Below, in pieces: positions 43,852-54,175 of a stretch of DNA of 64,000 nt. The position numbers were made by a program, and so were the translations under genes. The notes beneath the pieces were generated by a model. It did no database searches. It was not told the DNA's origin and saw only the letters and a list, made by a program, of their open reading frames with translations. Origin of the DNA: Marvania coccoides (lineage: Eukaryota; Chlorophyta; Trebouxiophyceae; Chlorellales; Chlorellaceae); the NCBI GenBank assembly GCA_963854735.1, contig OY978105.1:1054001-1118000 (forward strand), written 5' to 3'. Numbering within the stretch: the first letter of the stretch is position 1; each line of letters opens with the position of its first letter.

Positions 43852-44165
43852 TCGTCGACTTGCGGTTCTCTATAGGGGTAACCTCGGTAGTAGACGTCAA
43901 ACCATATGTAAAACCTGAAACCATCTATATATCTATATATATATATTGGTAAGTCTATATTAAGGGAGTCTGTATTAAGGGACACTCCGCCGTTTAGGCT
44001 TAGGTTTTGGTTTAACGTCCACTACCGTGGTCACGCCTATAGAGATCCGCAAGCCGACGTGCCACAAACACCGCCGCAGTAAGGCAGAGCCCCCCTTCCA
44101 TCCGTCGGATCAACCTCAGTTTGCTAGGCTCTGGCCCCTGCCCCCGAGTCCCCGACAGCCCTACC
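43852..44165. repeat. Repeat family 2, inverted pair
   Basis: The left arm, about 43852-43917, is the reverse complement of the start of the right arm, about 44002-44067 (GTCTACTACCG / CGGTAGTAGAC cores, then CTATAGAGA..CGCAAG). The right copy extends to about 44165 and matches copy A near 29.9 kb. Inside lie a (TA)n run and two tandem copies of GTCTRTATTAAGGGA (43955-43984). The structure could fold back. Confidence 0.65.
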
Positions 44166-44517
44166 GACACAGAAACAGGTGCAGAGCAGATACAGGTGCA
44201 AAACAGGCAGAGATGCATGCAGAAATGCAAGGCATGCAGGACGCTCCGGTCGGCGAGAACGCGAACCGTCCGGTCAAGGTGCACGCTTGGGCAATGCCGA
44301 GACGCACCCAGCACCCCTCTCTTCTACAGTGGTCACTCAACCCTGGCTGTATGGGAAGTGGTGCATCCAAAGTCGTAGTCAAGAGCGTGTACCAAGGCAA
44401 GCAGGTGCAGCAACAAAATAAATGGGCTAAAATGAAATGAACAAAGGAAAGAATCACGAGCAAACAAAACAGAAAAAAATAAAATAAAATAGATGGGCTA
44501 GAATGAAATGAACAAAA
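44166..44517. other. Likely 3' untranslated tail of the LINE relic
   Basis: Between repeat family 2 and the LINE frame. Ends with AAAAC/AAAAT-rich microsatellite (44470-44542). Short frames show no domains. Probably transposon tail. Confidence 0.35.
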
Positions 44518-45668
44518 TTAAACAAAACAAAACAAAACAACAATGTAGCCAGGCGCTGCCTCCACCATCATCAGAGTCTTGGGCTGCTTCTGAACATCTC
44601 GGTCTCTTCGCATGCCACCCATCACGCCACTGCCACGCGCTCTGAGTGCGCCGGCCGCCACAAGGGTGAGGTCTGCCGCCTCCAGCTTCAGGAGGTCCCT
44701 CACCGTTGGCGCCGCGCTCACCGCAGCAAGTGCTGGCGCGCGCCCATTGTGGAGGGCAAAGCAGGTGCGGAGGATGTGCAGCTCGAGCAACGGGCACGGC
44801 AATGCACATAGGGGGCATGTGCTGGGTGGGTGCCACACTCCACTCTCGCCCGCTGCTGGCACGCGAATCCTCTGCACTCCCAGTCGGAGACGCGCCAGCG
44901 CTGCTCTGTCCGCCCTCTGTGGAAGATGAAGGTGAGGGTGGAGTCCGTAGGTCTCCACGGTGAGCGTCGTCCACCAGGTGCTGAGGTAGTGGCGCAGCTG
45001 CTGGCTCGGCGACGCTGCCAGCGCTGCCAGCCACTTCTCCTGAGCGTTGGTGCGCAGCAGATTGGAAGCCCCATCCCGCAGCGTCCCATTGGCGTGCACG
45101 ACGCCCATCTCGCTGAATAATGCGTGCGCTTCTGTCACCCAGCACAGCGGCACAGTTGCTGGTGGAACCACTGGAAGCCCAACCGCTGCTGCTGCCTCTT
45201 CCGCTGCCGTCCGCGTCGCTGCCTCTCCCGCCGCCATCTCCTTACTGGCCAAGAAAGCTTGGTGGGCCAGGTTATCCTCTGGAAGGTCCTGGGACCGAAT
45301 CCAGAAACGCAGGACAGCTGCAGCGAAACGAGTTTCCACTGGCCACATCGCCGCCTCCACCAGCTGCGCAGCCGTCGCGATCCGCATCGTCGGGACCCCC
45401 AGCGGCGGGCGCAGGAAGCGCTTGTAGAGGCGGTGGCTGCTGCCCAGCGGGTCTACCGCCCATGCCGTCGCTGCCGCTGCCCCCCACACGCGCCGTACTC
45501 CAAACCCGGCAGCACCATGGCGTTAAAGAACGTGATGAGGTCCGCTGGCTTGTGGATGTCCAGCTGCGCCGCCCGTCGGACCAGCCCCCCACCGTCGCTC
45601 ACACATAGCCCATCAGACAAGTCGCACGACCTCCTCGGCGACTTTGAGGTGAGGCCCAGCGCCAGCAC
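44518..45668 (-). mobile_element. LINE (non-LTR retrotransposon) reverse transcriptase relic, copy 2
   Basis: The minus strand reads LVRRAAQLDIHKPADLITFF then AMVLPGLEYGACG in one frame. It then shifts frame near 45485 to continue with RLYKRFLRPPLGVPTMRIAT, PVETRFAAAVLRFWIR, LARLRLGVQRIRVP, and CPLCALPCPLLELHILRTCF. This is the C-terminal part of a non-LTR element: the end of the reverse transcriptase and the Cys/His segment after it. The catalytic YADD region is missing upstream. Frameshifted and 5'-truncated, so inactive. Probably of the same family as the 31 kb relic. Confidence 0.7.
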
Positions 45669-46026
45669 GTCATCAATGGCAGTACAATTGTGCCACTACG
45701 CTGCAGCGCAGGCTTGGGAAGGGTCTCCAGAGTCACCGTAGGCGTCAGAGCGTCTTTGATTTTCAGGGAGCTGATGTCGGGCTGCGGCGTGCCGCTGCCC
45801 TTTTTCCTTCCGCCAGATGGGAATTCGAGGAACCCCTTGCACATTCCGCTAAACATGCTGCGATAAAAGGGGGAGGAAAAAAAGTTTGAGAGCACCTGCA
45901 CCAAGCAATGCTGCCGCTGATAAAATTCAAAATAGGTGTCGCACCTACCTTGAAGGCGCTTGCAGTGGAGCTCTGGTGTTGTGATGATTTTTCAGCCTTC
46001 CGCATTAAGGCATTTTGTTGCTTCAT
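45599..46026 (-). CDS. Possible small gene ending in LINE sequence
   Basis: Two minus-strand exons, 46026-45949 and 45895-45599, GT-AG and in phase; 124 residues. The first 90 residues look coding (MKQQNALMRKAEKSSQHQ; SLKIKDALTPTVTLETLPK). From about residue 95 on the sequence overlaps the LINE relic in another frame. This suggests a host gene truncated by the insertion. No family recognised; may not be expressed. Confidence 0.3.
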
Positions 46027-46287
46027 AGAGCGAGATTGACACAATTTTAAAAATTGTCTGAATTTTATTTGGCAGCGCTATTTCGACTTTTCGCTGGCCA
46101 TGAGATTCAAAACAAGTGTTTTGTCATGAATCAAATTTTATCAATATTTTTTCAAGGGCTGGCTTCGGCGATTTCCACGTCCACCATCCAGGAAAAAACA
46201 AACAAAAAAAAACAAGTAATACATTATTGAAGAGTTTGTTTATTGTTTATTTAACTAAAAGAAATCACACATTTCTCGCTTATCATC

Positions 46288-47184
46288 ATGGAATTTTTAT
46301 CGCCTGAAGGCCTGCGGCTCGATGGCAGAAGACCCAAGGAAATGCGGCAGCTCCGCGCAGAGCTGGGCGTGCTCCAGTCTGCTGACGGATCAGCAACCTT
46401 TGAAATGGGAAACACAAAAGTGGGTGGCATTTTGCTATTCAGTTTAAAAAACAATGCCTCAACATTTTTCACAACTTATATTTCTCTCTGTTCGCAGGTC
46501 ATGGCGGCCGTGTTTGGCCCCAAGGAGGTGGAGCAGCGCTCCCAGATGGACTCTTCCAAGGCCATCGTGCGCTGCGAGTACGCCATGGCGGCTTTCAGCA
46601 CCAACGAGCGTCGCCGCCGCGGCAAGACAGACCGCCGCTCCACCGAGATCTCCAAGGTCATCCGCAACACCCTTGAGGACACCATTCTACTGGAGCTCCT
46701 CCCCCGCACCCAAATAGACGTCTACGTGCAGGTCCTGCAGGCCGATGGCGGCACAAGAGCGGCCTGCATCAACGCGGCTGTGCTGGCGCTGGCGGACGCT
46801 GGAGTTCCCATGCGGGACATGGTGGCAGCGTGTGCCGCGGGGTACTTGGATTCTACGCCTCTGTTGGATTTGAATTACTTGGAGGACAGCGGCGGTGGTC
46901 CAGATGTGACGGTGGCACTGCAGCCGGGGCTGGACAAGGTGGTGCTGCTGCAGTCGGACAGCAGGATGCCCATTGAGACGTTTGCGGGGGTGATGGAGCT
47001 GGTGAGGAGCATTTAATAAAAAATCGCGGCATTTCTTTTTTTTGGAGTTTTTCAACTCAATTTTGAATTATTATTTCTGCAGGCGTCGGCGGGGTGCAGA
47101 GCGGTGGCGGCCTTCCTCAGGGAGCAATTGGTGCGGCATGTTGAGACAATGTCCCTCACGCAGCAGCCAGCACAAAATGTATGA
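46288..47184 (+). CDS. RRP41: Exosome complex subunit RRP41 (EXOSC4)
   Basis: RNase PH-type ring subunit of the RNA exosome, which trims and degrades RNA 3' to 5' in nucleus and cytosol. Exons 46288-46419, 46498-47001, 47083-47184; 245 residues, typical. It opens with FLSPEGLRLDGRRPKEMRQ, followed by GSATFEMGNTKVMAAVFGPKE across the first splice. Then ISKVIRNTLEDTILLELLPR, DVYVQVLQADGGTRAACINA and VPMRDMVAACAAGYLD. These are family hallmarks. Intron 1 is 78 bases and lacks an in-frame stop, so retention would insert 26 residues. The last exon completes the C-terminal helix (ASAGCRAVAAFLREQLVRH). Confidence 0.95.
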
Positions 47185-47410
47185 AGGAAATATAACGTTA
47201 GGGCTTACATTACCACCGAGCATTTGTTTGCTTGCTGTAGAAACGTTCTATAGATGTTGAATATTGAATTGAATAAAAAAACACAATATTAACGAGGTTT
47301 CAAAAATTTCAGCCCACCAGCTTTCATATTTGAGAATTCCCACGACCACTCCGCCGCTTTTGCGCGATCTCGTTAGGGCACTCCCTAGGGGGAGTGCCCA
47401 TTTTCATATT

Positions 47411-48021
47411 TCACTCGTGCATGGCTGCTCGGCGGTTGGGACCTTGGGCAGCCTTTGCCTTCTTGGCCAGCTCCAGCCCCGCCTGTAGCTCCTCGCTGCA
47501 GCCCAGCTGCAGCCCTTTTGCAAACGCTGCTTCGGCGGCGGCTGGATGTCCCATGCACAGCTGCGCAGCCCCCAGGCGAGCCCACCCACGCGCCCTGCGA
47601 CAGGCAGAGCAATATTATTACTATTTTGTTTACTTCCCAGCTCATTTATGAGGAAGAGTGCCATTTTTCTCTCACCAACCGGGGTTGAGCGCCGTGCACT
47701 GCAGGGCGTCGGCCAGGGCCTGCTGGTAGTCACTGCAGTGCAGGGCGCACAGACAGCTGAGATCATATGCCATGTGATCGTTGGGATGGGCCTGGATGTG
47801 CGATTTCAAAGCCTTCAGAGCTCCAGCGTAGTTGGCCACTCTGATGGCAGCGTGCACCTTGCTCCAGGTCTCAGACCCCTATGAAAATGGCGTATACCTA
47901 TTAGATACGCATTGCTAGTATTATTGCATGGTTTTTATCCACCAACCTGCGCAGAGGCTTGGCCCAGAGACGCATCTGCTTGAGGCGCCAGCTGCTGCCA
48001 AGAGACGAGCATTGCCAGCAT
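47411..48021 (-). CDS. Small TPR protein
   Basis: Three minus-strand exons, 48021-47947, 47878-47676, 47594-47411; 153 residues; GT-AG introns, phases agree. It has about three TPR helices pairs: VHAAIRVANYAGALKALKSH, MAYDLSCLCALHCSDYQQAL, and NPGWARGWARLGAAQLCMGH. The second splice joins NPGW to ARGWARLG, a classic TPR turn like that of STI1/Hop. The chaperone-binding Lys/Arg residues of clamp-type TPRs are not clear. Its partner is unknown. The 25-residue first exon is the least certain part. Downstream of RRP41 in convergent orientation. Confidence 0.65.
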
Positions 48022-48354
48022 TCCCTGTTCTTCAAAAATATAACAACGCGCCTTGAACGTGCAACAGTGAATAAAAACCCTGTCTTCCTTGCCAATAACA
48101 GCGCAATGCTGCTTTGTGACCCGTGGAGTGCATCTGTTGCATTTTTTTTTGACCTGTCATAGTCCTTATAATTTGCATCAAGTCATTCTTACTATCAAGT
48201 GTCATGACGGGGGGGGGGGAGCACAAGGAACAAAACTCCACTACTCGCTCTCGTTGCGAAAAATAGTAACCAGAAAACAAACCAGGATTATAAAATAAGA
48301 TGCACAGTTTCTTTCATAATAACGCGAAAAATACCCTCTAAAATCTCAAAAATT
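48022..48354. other. Intergenic, about 0.33 kb
   Basis: AT-rich with a G-run at about 48211-48221. No gene or RNA seen; includes the 3' flank of the IF-2 gene. Confidence 0.4.
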
Positions 48355-51300
48355 TTACACCTGCAAGCTCGTTGCGTGCGCCTCTTCCAGCTTGGGCCTC
48401 TTTTGCGACAGCTCAAACGCCTCCACCTTGTCCCCCTCCTCCCAGTCCTTGAATCCCTCCAAAAAGACGCCACACTCAGTGCCTGCCGGCACCTCCCTCA
48501 CGTCGTCCTTCAGCCGCCGCAGCGACGTCAGCTCGCCCTCGTACACCACATTCTTCTTGCGGCGCACCACCACAGTGGAGCCCTTGCGCAGCGCGCCCTC
48601 CATCACAGCGCATCCAGCAGCCTTGCGGGAGCCCGAGCCAAACACCGCCTTGACGTCTGCCCAGCCCAGCGACAGCCGCTCCTCTTGCGACCGCAGGCGG
48701 CCCTCCATCACCGCCCGCACGTCATCCACCAGGTCGTAGATCACACTGTAGGACGAGAGGTTCACGCCGGCGCGCTTCGCCTGCGACGACACCGCCTCGG
48801 TGGGGGTCACGCCGAAAGAAAGCACCATCCCCGAGGAGGCGACCGCCAGGTCGATGTCGGACACGGTGACCTCCCCGGGCGCGGCCAGCAGGTAACGCAG
48901 CACGACAGTGTCTTGCGGCAGCGCACTCAACGCAGATTTCACCGCTTCCACAGAGCCGGAGGCGTCCGCCTTCAGGATGATGTTCATGCGCTGCAGCGCC
49001 TGCTCCTCGGGGGCGTCGTCGTCCATGGAAGCCAGCGACGACAGCGTCACCATGGAGCCGCCGCCAGCGATCTCAGACAGCCGCTCCAGTCTGCGGGCGT
49101 CCTCGACGGCCTCCGCCGCCGCGCGCGCGCGGCCCTCACTCTCGAAGACCTCGAACTCGTCGCCGGCGGTGGGCACGGCGTTGAGGCCCAGCACCTGGAC
49201 GGCGATGGAAGGGCCAGCTTCTGTGACCTCGCCGGAGGTGGCACGCATGGAGCGGACCTGCAGGATGGGGTAGGGATGGTTGGGGAATGGATAAAAACGG
49301 AAGGTGAGTGGGTGATTCAGCACAAAAGAATCGAAGAAAAATATTGAAATCAGCCCTCCACAGCGTTGAATTGGAAAATGAAAACCAAAAAAGACAGCAA
49401 ACTGTTTGAAAACGAAGGGGCCTCTGTTGAGCGAACCGTGTGCGGTGTTAGCATCACTAAAAATGAAGTACTTTTATCAGGATTTGGATTCCCTAGCACA
49501 GTCTCTTCCTCGGCACCAATTTTCTGATTATAATATAGAACAAACTTCACTCCTCTAGTAGACTACGCTCTCTTACCTTTCCGTAGGTCTCTCCCGCCAC
49601 CAGCGAATCCCCCACCCTTAGCGTGCCGTTCTGCAGCAGCAGCGTGGCCACCGGCCCCGCCCTCTTGTCCAGCGATGCCTCCAGCACAGTGCCCACCGCA
49701 TTCCGCGTGGGGTTAGCCTGCAGCTCCTCTAGCTCTGCCACCAACAGCACCGTCTCCAGCAGCTCGTCCACGCCCTGCCCCTTCTTAGCGGAGATGGTCA
49801 CCATCGGGGTCTTACCCCCCCACTCCTCGGGGATCAGCTCCACCTCGGTGAGCTCCTGCTTGACGCGCTCCGCGTTGGCGCCCTCCTTGTCGATCTTGTT
49901 GATGGCCACCACGATGGGCACTCCCGCAGCCTTGGCGTGGGAGACCGCTTCAAGCGTTTGGGGGCGCACGCCGTCGTCAGCTGCCACGATGATGATGGCG
50001 ATGTCGGTCACGCGGGCGCCGCGAGCGCGCATGGCACTGAACGCCTGCAAAAACGAGGATGACGCGGGTGCAAAAATGGTGAAAATTGAGCCAAAAATGG
50101 CGTAATTTTGTGGAAGTAGTGAAAATGTTGTTAAACGGAGAAGGAAATGGGGGAGAGTGCACCAGCCTCAGTGTTAAAAAGCTCTGTTAGTTATGTCCAC
50201 AAGGGTATTCGGCGTTGGATTATTGGTTAAGCATCCTTGGCAATGCAGTGCACACTCCATTAATTAAATAAATAAAACGAGGAAAAAACCGCCCAAAAAT
50301 ACGAAATAAAATTTCTAAAATTGTTTCTGCGCCCTTACCTCGTGGCCGGGGGTGTCCAGGAAGGTCACCTGCCGCATCTCCCCGCCGTATTCCACGTCGC
50401 AGGTGTAGGCGCCGATGCTCTGCGTGATGCCGCCGGCCTCGCCCGCCGCCACCTTGCTCTTCCGCACAAAGTCCAGCAGCGAGGTCTTGCCGTGGTCCAC
50501 GTGCCCCATCACCGTCACCACGGGGGGGCGCGCCACCAGGTGCTCAAGGTCGCCCTCCTCGATGAAGGCGTGGGTCTTGCGGGCAGAGTCCTCAGGCTTG
50601 GCCTCCTCCTTGTCCAGCACGTCCACGTCGTACTCCGTGCCCACCAGCTTCACGGTCTCCGCGTCCAGCGTGGAGTTCACCTGCACCGCCAGCCCCTTCA
50701 TGAAGAGGCGCTTGACAATGTCCACTGGCGGCACAGCCAGCATGGCAGCCAGGTCCATCACGCTCATGCCCTCGGGGCCAACCTCGAAGATGTCCTCCCG
50801 CTCCCGCGCAGACGCCTTCGTCTTCTCGTCACGTTCAGCCTTGCGGCTCTGGCGGGCCTTGCGGCGGTTGCCAACATCGATTTTCACCTTGCCGCCGCCG
50901 GGGCGCTTGGCGCCGCCGGCGCCCCCCGGGCCGCCCGGCCTGCTGCCGCCGCCGGGGCCGCGCCGTTGTCCGTACGCCGGAGCGCGACCACCAGCACCAC
51001 CGCCGCCACCAGGGCGAGAGAAATTGCTGGTGTTGCCCTGCCCAGGCCCACCGCTGCCAGCCTGAGGCCCGCCAGCGCCGGGGGCGCCAGTGTTGGGGCG
51101 GTTTTGCCAGGGGCGCGGGGGCCCACCAGGGCCACCAGCGTTTCCGCCGCCGCCGCCGTAGCTGCCGCGATTGTTGTTATAGTTAGGGTTGTAGGGGCCG
51201 CGGCTCTGCTGCCCCTGCCCCTGTCCCGGACCCTGCTGCTGCTGGCCTTCGGCCCCAGGGGCTCCTCCTTCCTGGGGACGGTTGCCTCTGTAGCCTCCTC

Positions 51301-51871
51301 CACCGCCGCCGCCGGCTCCGTTGTTGTTGTAATTGCTGTTGTAAGGTCGCCTGCCTTGGTAGGTGCCGCCACCTTGCTGCTGCTGCTGCTGCTGTCCCTG
51401 TGGGCCAGGGCCGCCTTGCTGCTGTTGGCCTGGGCCGCCAGGGCCGCGAGGCTGCCACTGCCTCTGCCCTCCTGCGCCGCTGCCGCCGCCGTTGCCGCCG
51501 CCTGGGCCTCTGCTGCGGTACTGCTGCTGCTCGCCACCACCGCCGCCCTCTTGAGATGGTTGATCGGTCCTGGGGCCCCTGTTGTTGTTGTAGTTCGGGT
51601 TGTAGGGGCCTCGGCTGCGCTGCTGGTAGTCTCGCTGCTGCTGCTGCGGCTTGGGAGGAGGAGGGGCCTTGGGGGGCGGGCGGGTGGGGCGCTCCATGAG
51701 CCCACCGTCGTTTCCACTGGTTGACTCGGCCGGAACAGGGTCGGCTTCTGCGGCGGCGCAAATGGGTTGCGCTCGCATTCGTCTCGGCTGCATCCCACTC
51801 GGGCCCACCCGCAGCGACGCTGCATTGGGCTGCAGGGCGCTGCCCGACAGGAAGAGTCTGTGAAGATGCAT
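48355..51871 (-). CDS. infB: Bacterial-type translation initiation factor IF-2, plastid
   Basis: GTPase that brings initiator tRNA to the small ribosomal subunit in the organelle. Three minus-strand exons: 51871-50339, 50044-49577, 49257-48355; 967 residues. The first 50 residues look like a transit peptide (few acids, then [15 protein letters not shown]). Residues 60-340 are Gly/Gln/Pro/Asn-rich, with several copies of [17 protein letters not shown] units. The N2 region ([15 protein letters not shown]) precedes the G domain: G1 GHVDHGKT at 456-463, G3 DTPGHE at the exon 1 end, G4 NKID, G5 SAK. Domains II and C1/C2 follow. Order and length fit chloroplast IF-2 better than the shorter mitochondrial one, but mitochondrial targeting is not excluded. 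Introns GT-AG. Confidence 0.94.
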
Positions 51872-52283
51872 AGTTGGCTGGAAGCCTGGCGCTGGAGGCC
51901 GTCAAAAGGCTGCAGAGGGTGTCGCCTTTCGTTCAGCTGCCACCGAAATTCTCGCGTGTCAACGGGCAGTGAGAGTTGTTCGGTGTTGATAAAAGTTAAC
52001 TATATATAAATTATTTGATTTTGCTGGGAGGCGGCGAGGAGAGAACCAAACAATTTGGGTCGGGCGGTGTGGATAAAAACCCAGTTTTCCGGAAGAACAG
52101 GAGCAGTGTTGGTGAGTGATACAGACAGAGCGTTTGATTTATTTTCCGTACACAATTAAAGCTGGTCACTACTTGTAGAGCGTGTACAGCGAGCGCACGG
52201 CTTTGCATTTTCACAAAACACATCCATCAAACCACACAGCTCGGCGGTCAGAAAAGGAGGAATTTAGGGGCGCGCAACCGGAA
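51872..52283. promoter_or_regulatory. Divergent promoter gap, plastid IF-2 and ClpR
   Basis: 412 bases between the ATGs of two divergent plastid-type genes. It must hold both promoters. No motif named with confidence. Confidence 0.5.
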
Positions 52284-53185
52284 ATGACCGTCGCAGCGAT
52301 GCAGACAGTTTCGCTTCAATCTTTCACGGGCATGCGCAGCCAGAGTGAGTGTGGTAAAAACCATGAATTACCCCTAAAAGTTGCCCCTGCACTCGCCGCA
52401 TCATCGCGTTCTCACTCCCAAACCACCCCTCACCATTTGCAAATGCAGGCAGCATGCCCTGCCGCGCGCAGACCACCCACACACAGGGTTTCATGCTGGC
52501 AACGCAGCGGGCGTTGTCCGCCCCCGCCCCCTCCAGCAGCGGCAGCAGTGCCACGCGGCGACAGGTCACCCGGATGATGCCCATCGGCGTCCCCCGCGTC
52601 CCGTACCGCACCCCCAAGGAGGGCAGCTGGCAGTGGGTCGACATCTGGAACTGCCTCTACCGCGAGCGCATCATCTTCCTGTCTAAGGCCGTGGACGACG
52701 AGCTGGGCAACCAGCTGGTAGCCACTATGCTGTACCTGGACTCTGAAAACAAGAAGGACATGAACCTCTACATCAACTGCTCCGGCGGCGAGCAGGTCCC
52801 CTCTTTGGCCATCCACGACACCATGCGGCACGTGAAGAGCGACGTGGGCACCGTAGGGTTCGGCGGGTGCATGGGCATGAGCGGATTCTTGCTGGCGATG
52901 GGTAAAAAGGGGAAGCGGTCTGCGCTGCAAAACACGCACATAATGATCCACCACCCCTCGGGGGCTGCCCGAGGCCAGGCCTCCGACATCCACCGCGAGG
53001 CGCAGGAGCTGATGCGCATCCGCGACTACATGGACACCATCCTGGCGGAGGCCACGGGGCAGCCGTTTGAGCGCGTGGCGCGCGACTTCTCTCGCAACAT
53101 GTATTTCGATGCGGAGGAGGCGCTGGAGTACGGCGTGATTGACCAGGTGGTGCGGCCCAGACGCAGCGCGTTGCTGGGCGTTTGA
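52284..53185 (+). CDS. ClpR-type (non-catalytic) Clp protease subunit
   Basis: Subunit of the plastid Clp protease core. Exons 52284-52344 and 52449-53185; 265 residues with a Ser/Ala/Arg-rich transit-type N-terminus of about 60. The ClpP fold is clear (YRERIIFLSKAVDDELGNQL, LYINCSGGEQVPSLAIHDTM, then IMIHHPSGAARGQASDIHRE). At the active-site Ser position, set by aligning TVGFGGCMGMSGFLLAMG to ClpP CMGQAASMGAFLL, there is Gly (residue 162). The His is kept (MIHHP). The Asp of ClpP RDTERD is replaced by Asn (RDFSRN). Two of three catalytic residues are therefore lost, the mark of ClpR proteins of cyanobacteria and plastids. Which ClpR paralogue is not decided. Divergent from plastid IF-2. Confidence 0.85.
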
Positions 53186-54175
53186 TTTGGTGGCGGCGTT
53201 GGGCTGTGTGTGCTTTTACATTGAAAAAACCAGAAATTACTGTAATACTGAATTCCGGGCATCTTTTTGTGAGGTTTTGAATATATGTTAGAAAGATATG
53301 GCTGCATTGCCACTGCTGTCGGTGCGGCCCATTTCTACAGCGACTGCCTGTGCTTCTACTGCGGCAGCATCGATTTCACCGTGTGCGTGCAAGTGGGCGG
53401 CGCATTTTCTACCAGTAGCAGAGGAGAGGGAGCTGGGATGGTGCACCCTGTACGGAAGCTTAACCCCTGGTCAATCAGCCTCGTGGCCCGGGAATGCGGC
53501 CTGCGTCCACAGAACTCCAGCATCATACCGCTGAGCGTGTTTTATTGCTATCGTGCTTCGTGTAGCAGCCGAGGCCCTCCCCTGCGCCATCTCGAAATGC
53601 GCGCTGCCCATGCAACATCATTGATTTCGACCCTGCCCGCAGTAAAAATACAGGCAGGAGGAGCTCCTGCCGACAGCGTTGTGGGCTCTTTTTTTCATGT
53701 TTTTTCAGTCTGGGAAGAAAGCCAGCTGTTCTCACGCCTACCTCGTCCGCTAGGAGCCTGCATGCTGCCACCACACCGCATTTAAAGCTGAATCACCTTT
53801 GAATAAGAAGTCAAGATGTCAAGAAAGAACAAAAATGGAAAGGAAAAAAAAATATGAAAAAAAATCAAACATGTAATATCACCGTACCGTTCATGTTATT
53901 AAGAGATCCGACACCCACACGTGTCTTAAAACGCTGAATATTTACACAAAAATCCGTCGTGTCCTAAAAGCGAAAATTCATTTGCACGTGGCACTGGAGA
54001 AATCGAAAAGAGCTTAATTTCTCGGCCAGAAGCACTCGCCAATTCATCTTAATGCAACACCCAATTATTTGCTGGAACGCCGTGGGTCTGAAATTGGCTG
54101 CTGGCCCACCCACATTGTACAGTATCAATAATCAACAATTCGTTGGTTTGCGAGGTGGCGAACAATGGCCATTTA
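53186..54175. other. Intergenic, about 1 kb
   Basis: GC-rich up to about 53.77 kb, then AT-rich. Overlapping plus frames at 53285-53785 and 53298-53534 exist; the latter starts MAALPLLSVRPISTATA, like a transit peptide, but stops after 78 residues and has no domain or splice partner I can defend. It may be a gene relic. Confidence 0.3.

Noticed and set aside
45660..45690. IDDVLAL as the YADD motif of reverse transcriptase
   Set aside because: It is too close to the VLPGLEYGA segment for a normal reverse transcriptase, so probably chance.
50321..51724. 467-residue plus-strand frame
   Set aside because: Shadow of the plastid IF-2 coding strand; composition mirrors its Gly/Gln repeats.
52880..52882. 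Ser in the ClpR active-site segment as a catalytic Ser
   Set aside because: It lies two residues after the aligned position; the aligned residue is Gly and the Asp is lost too.
53285..53785. 166-residue plus frame after ClpR
   Set aside because: No recognisable domain; an overlapping frame is equally open, so coding status is unsupported.
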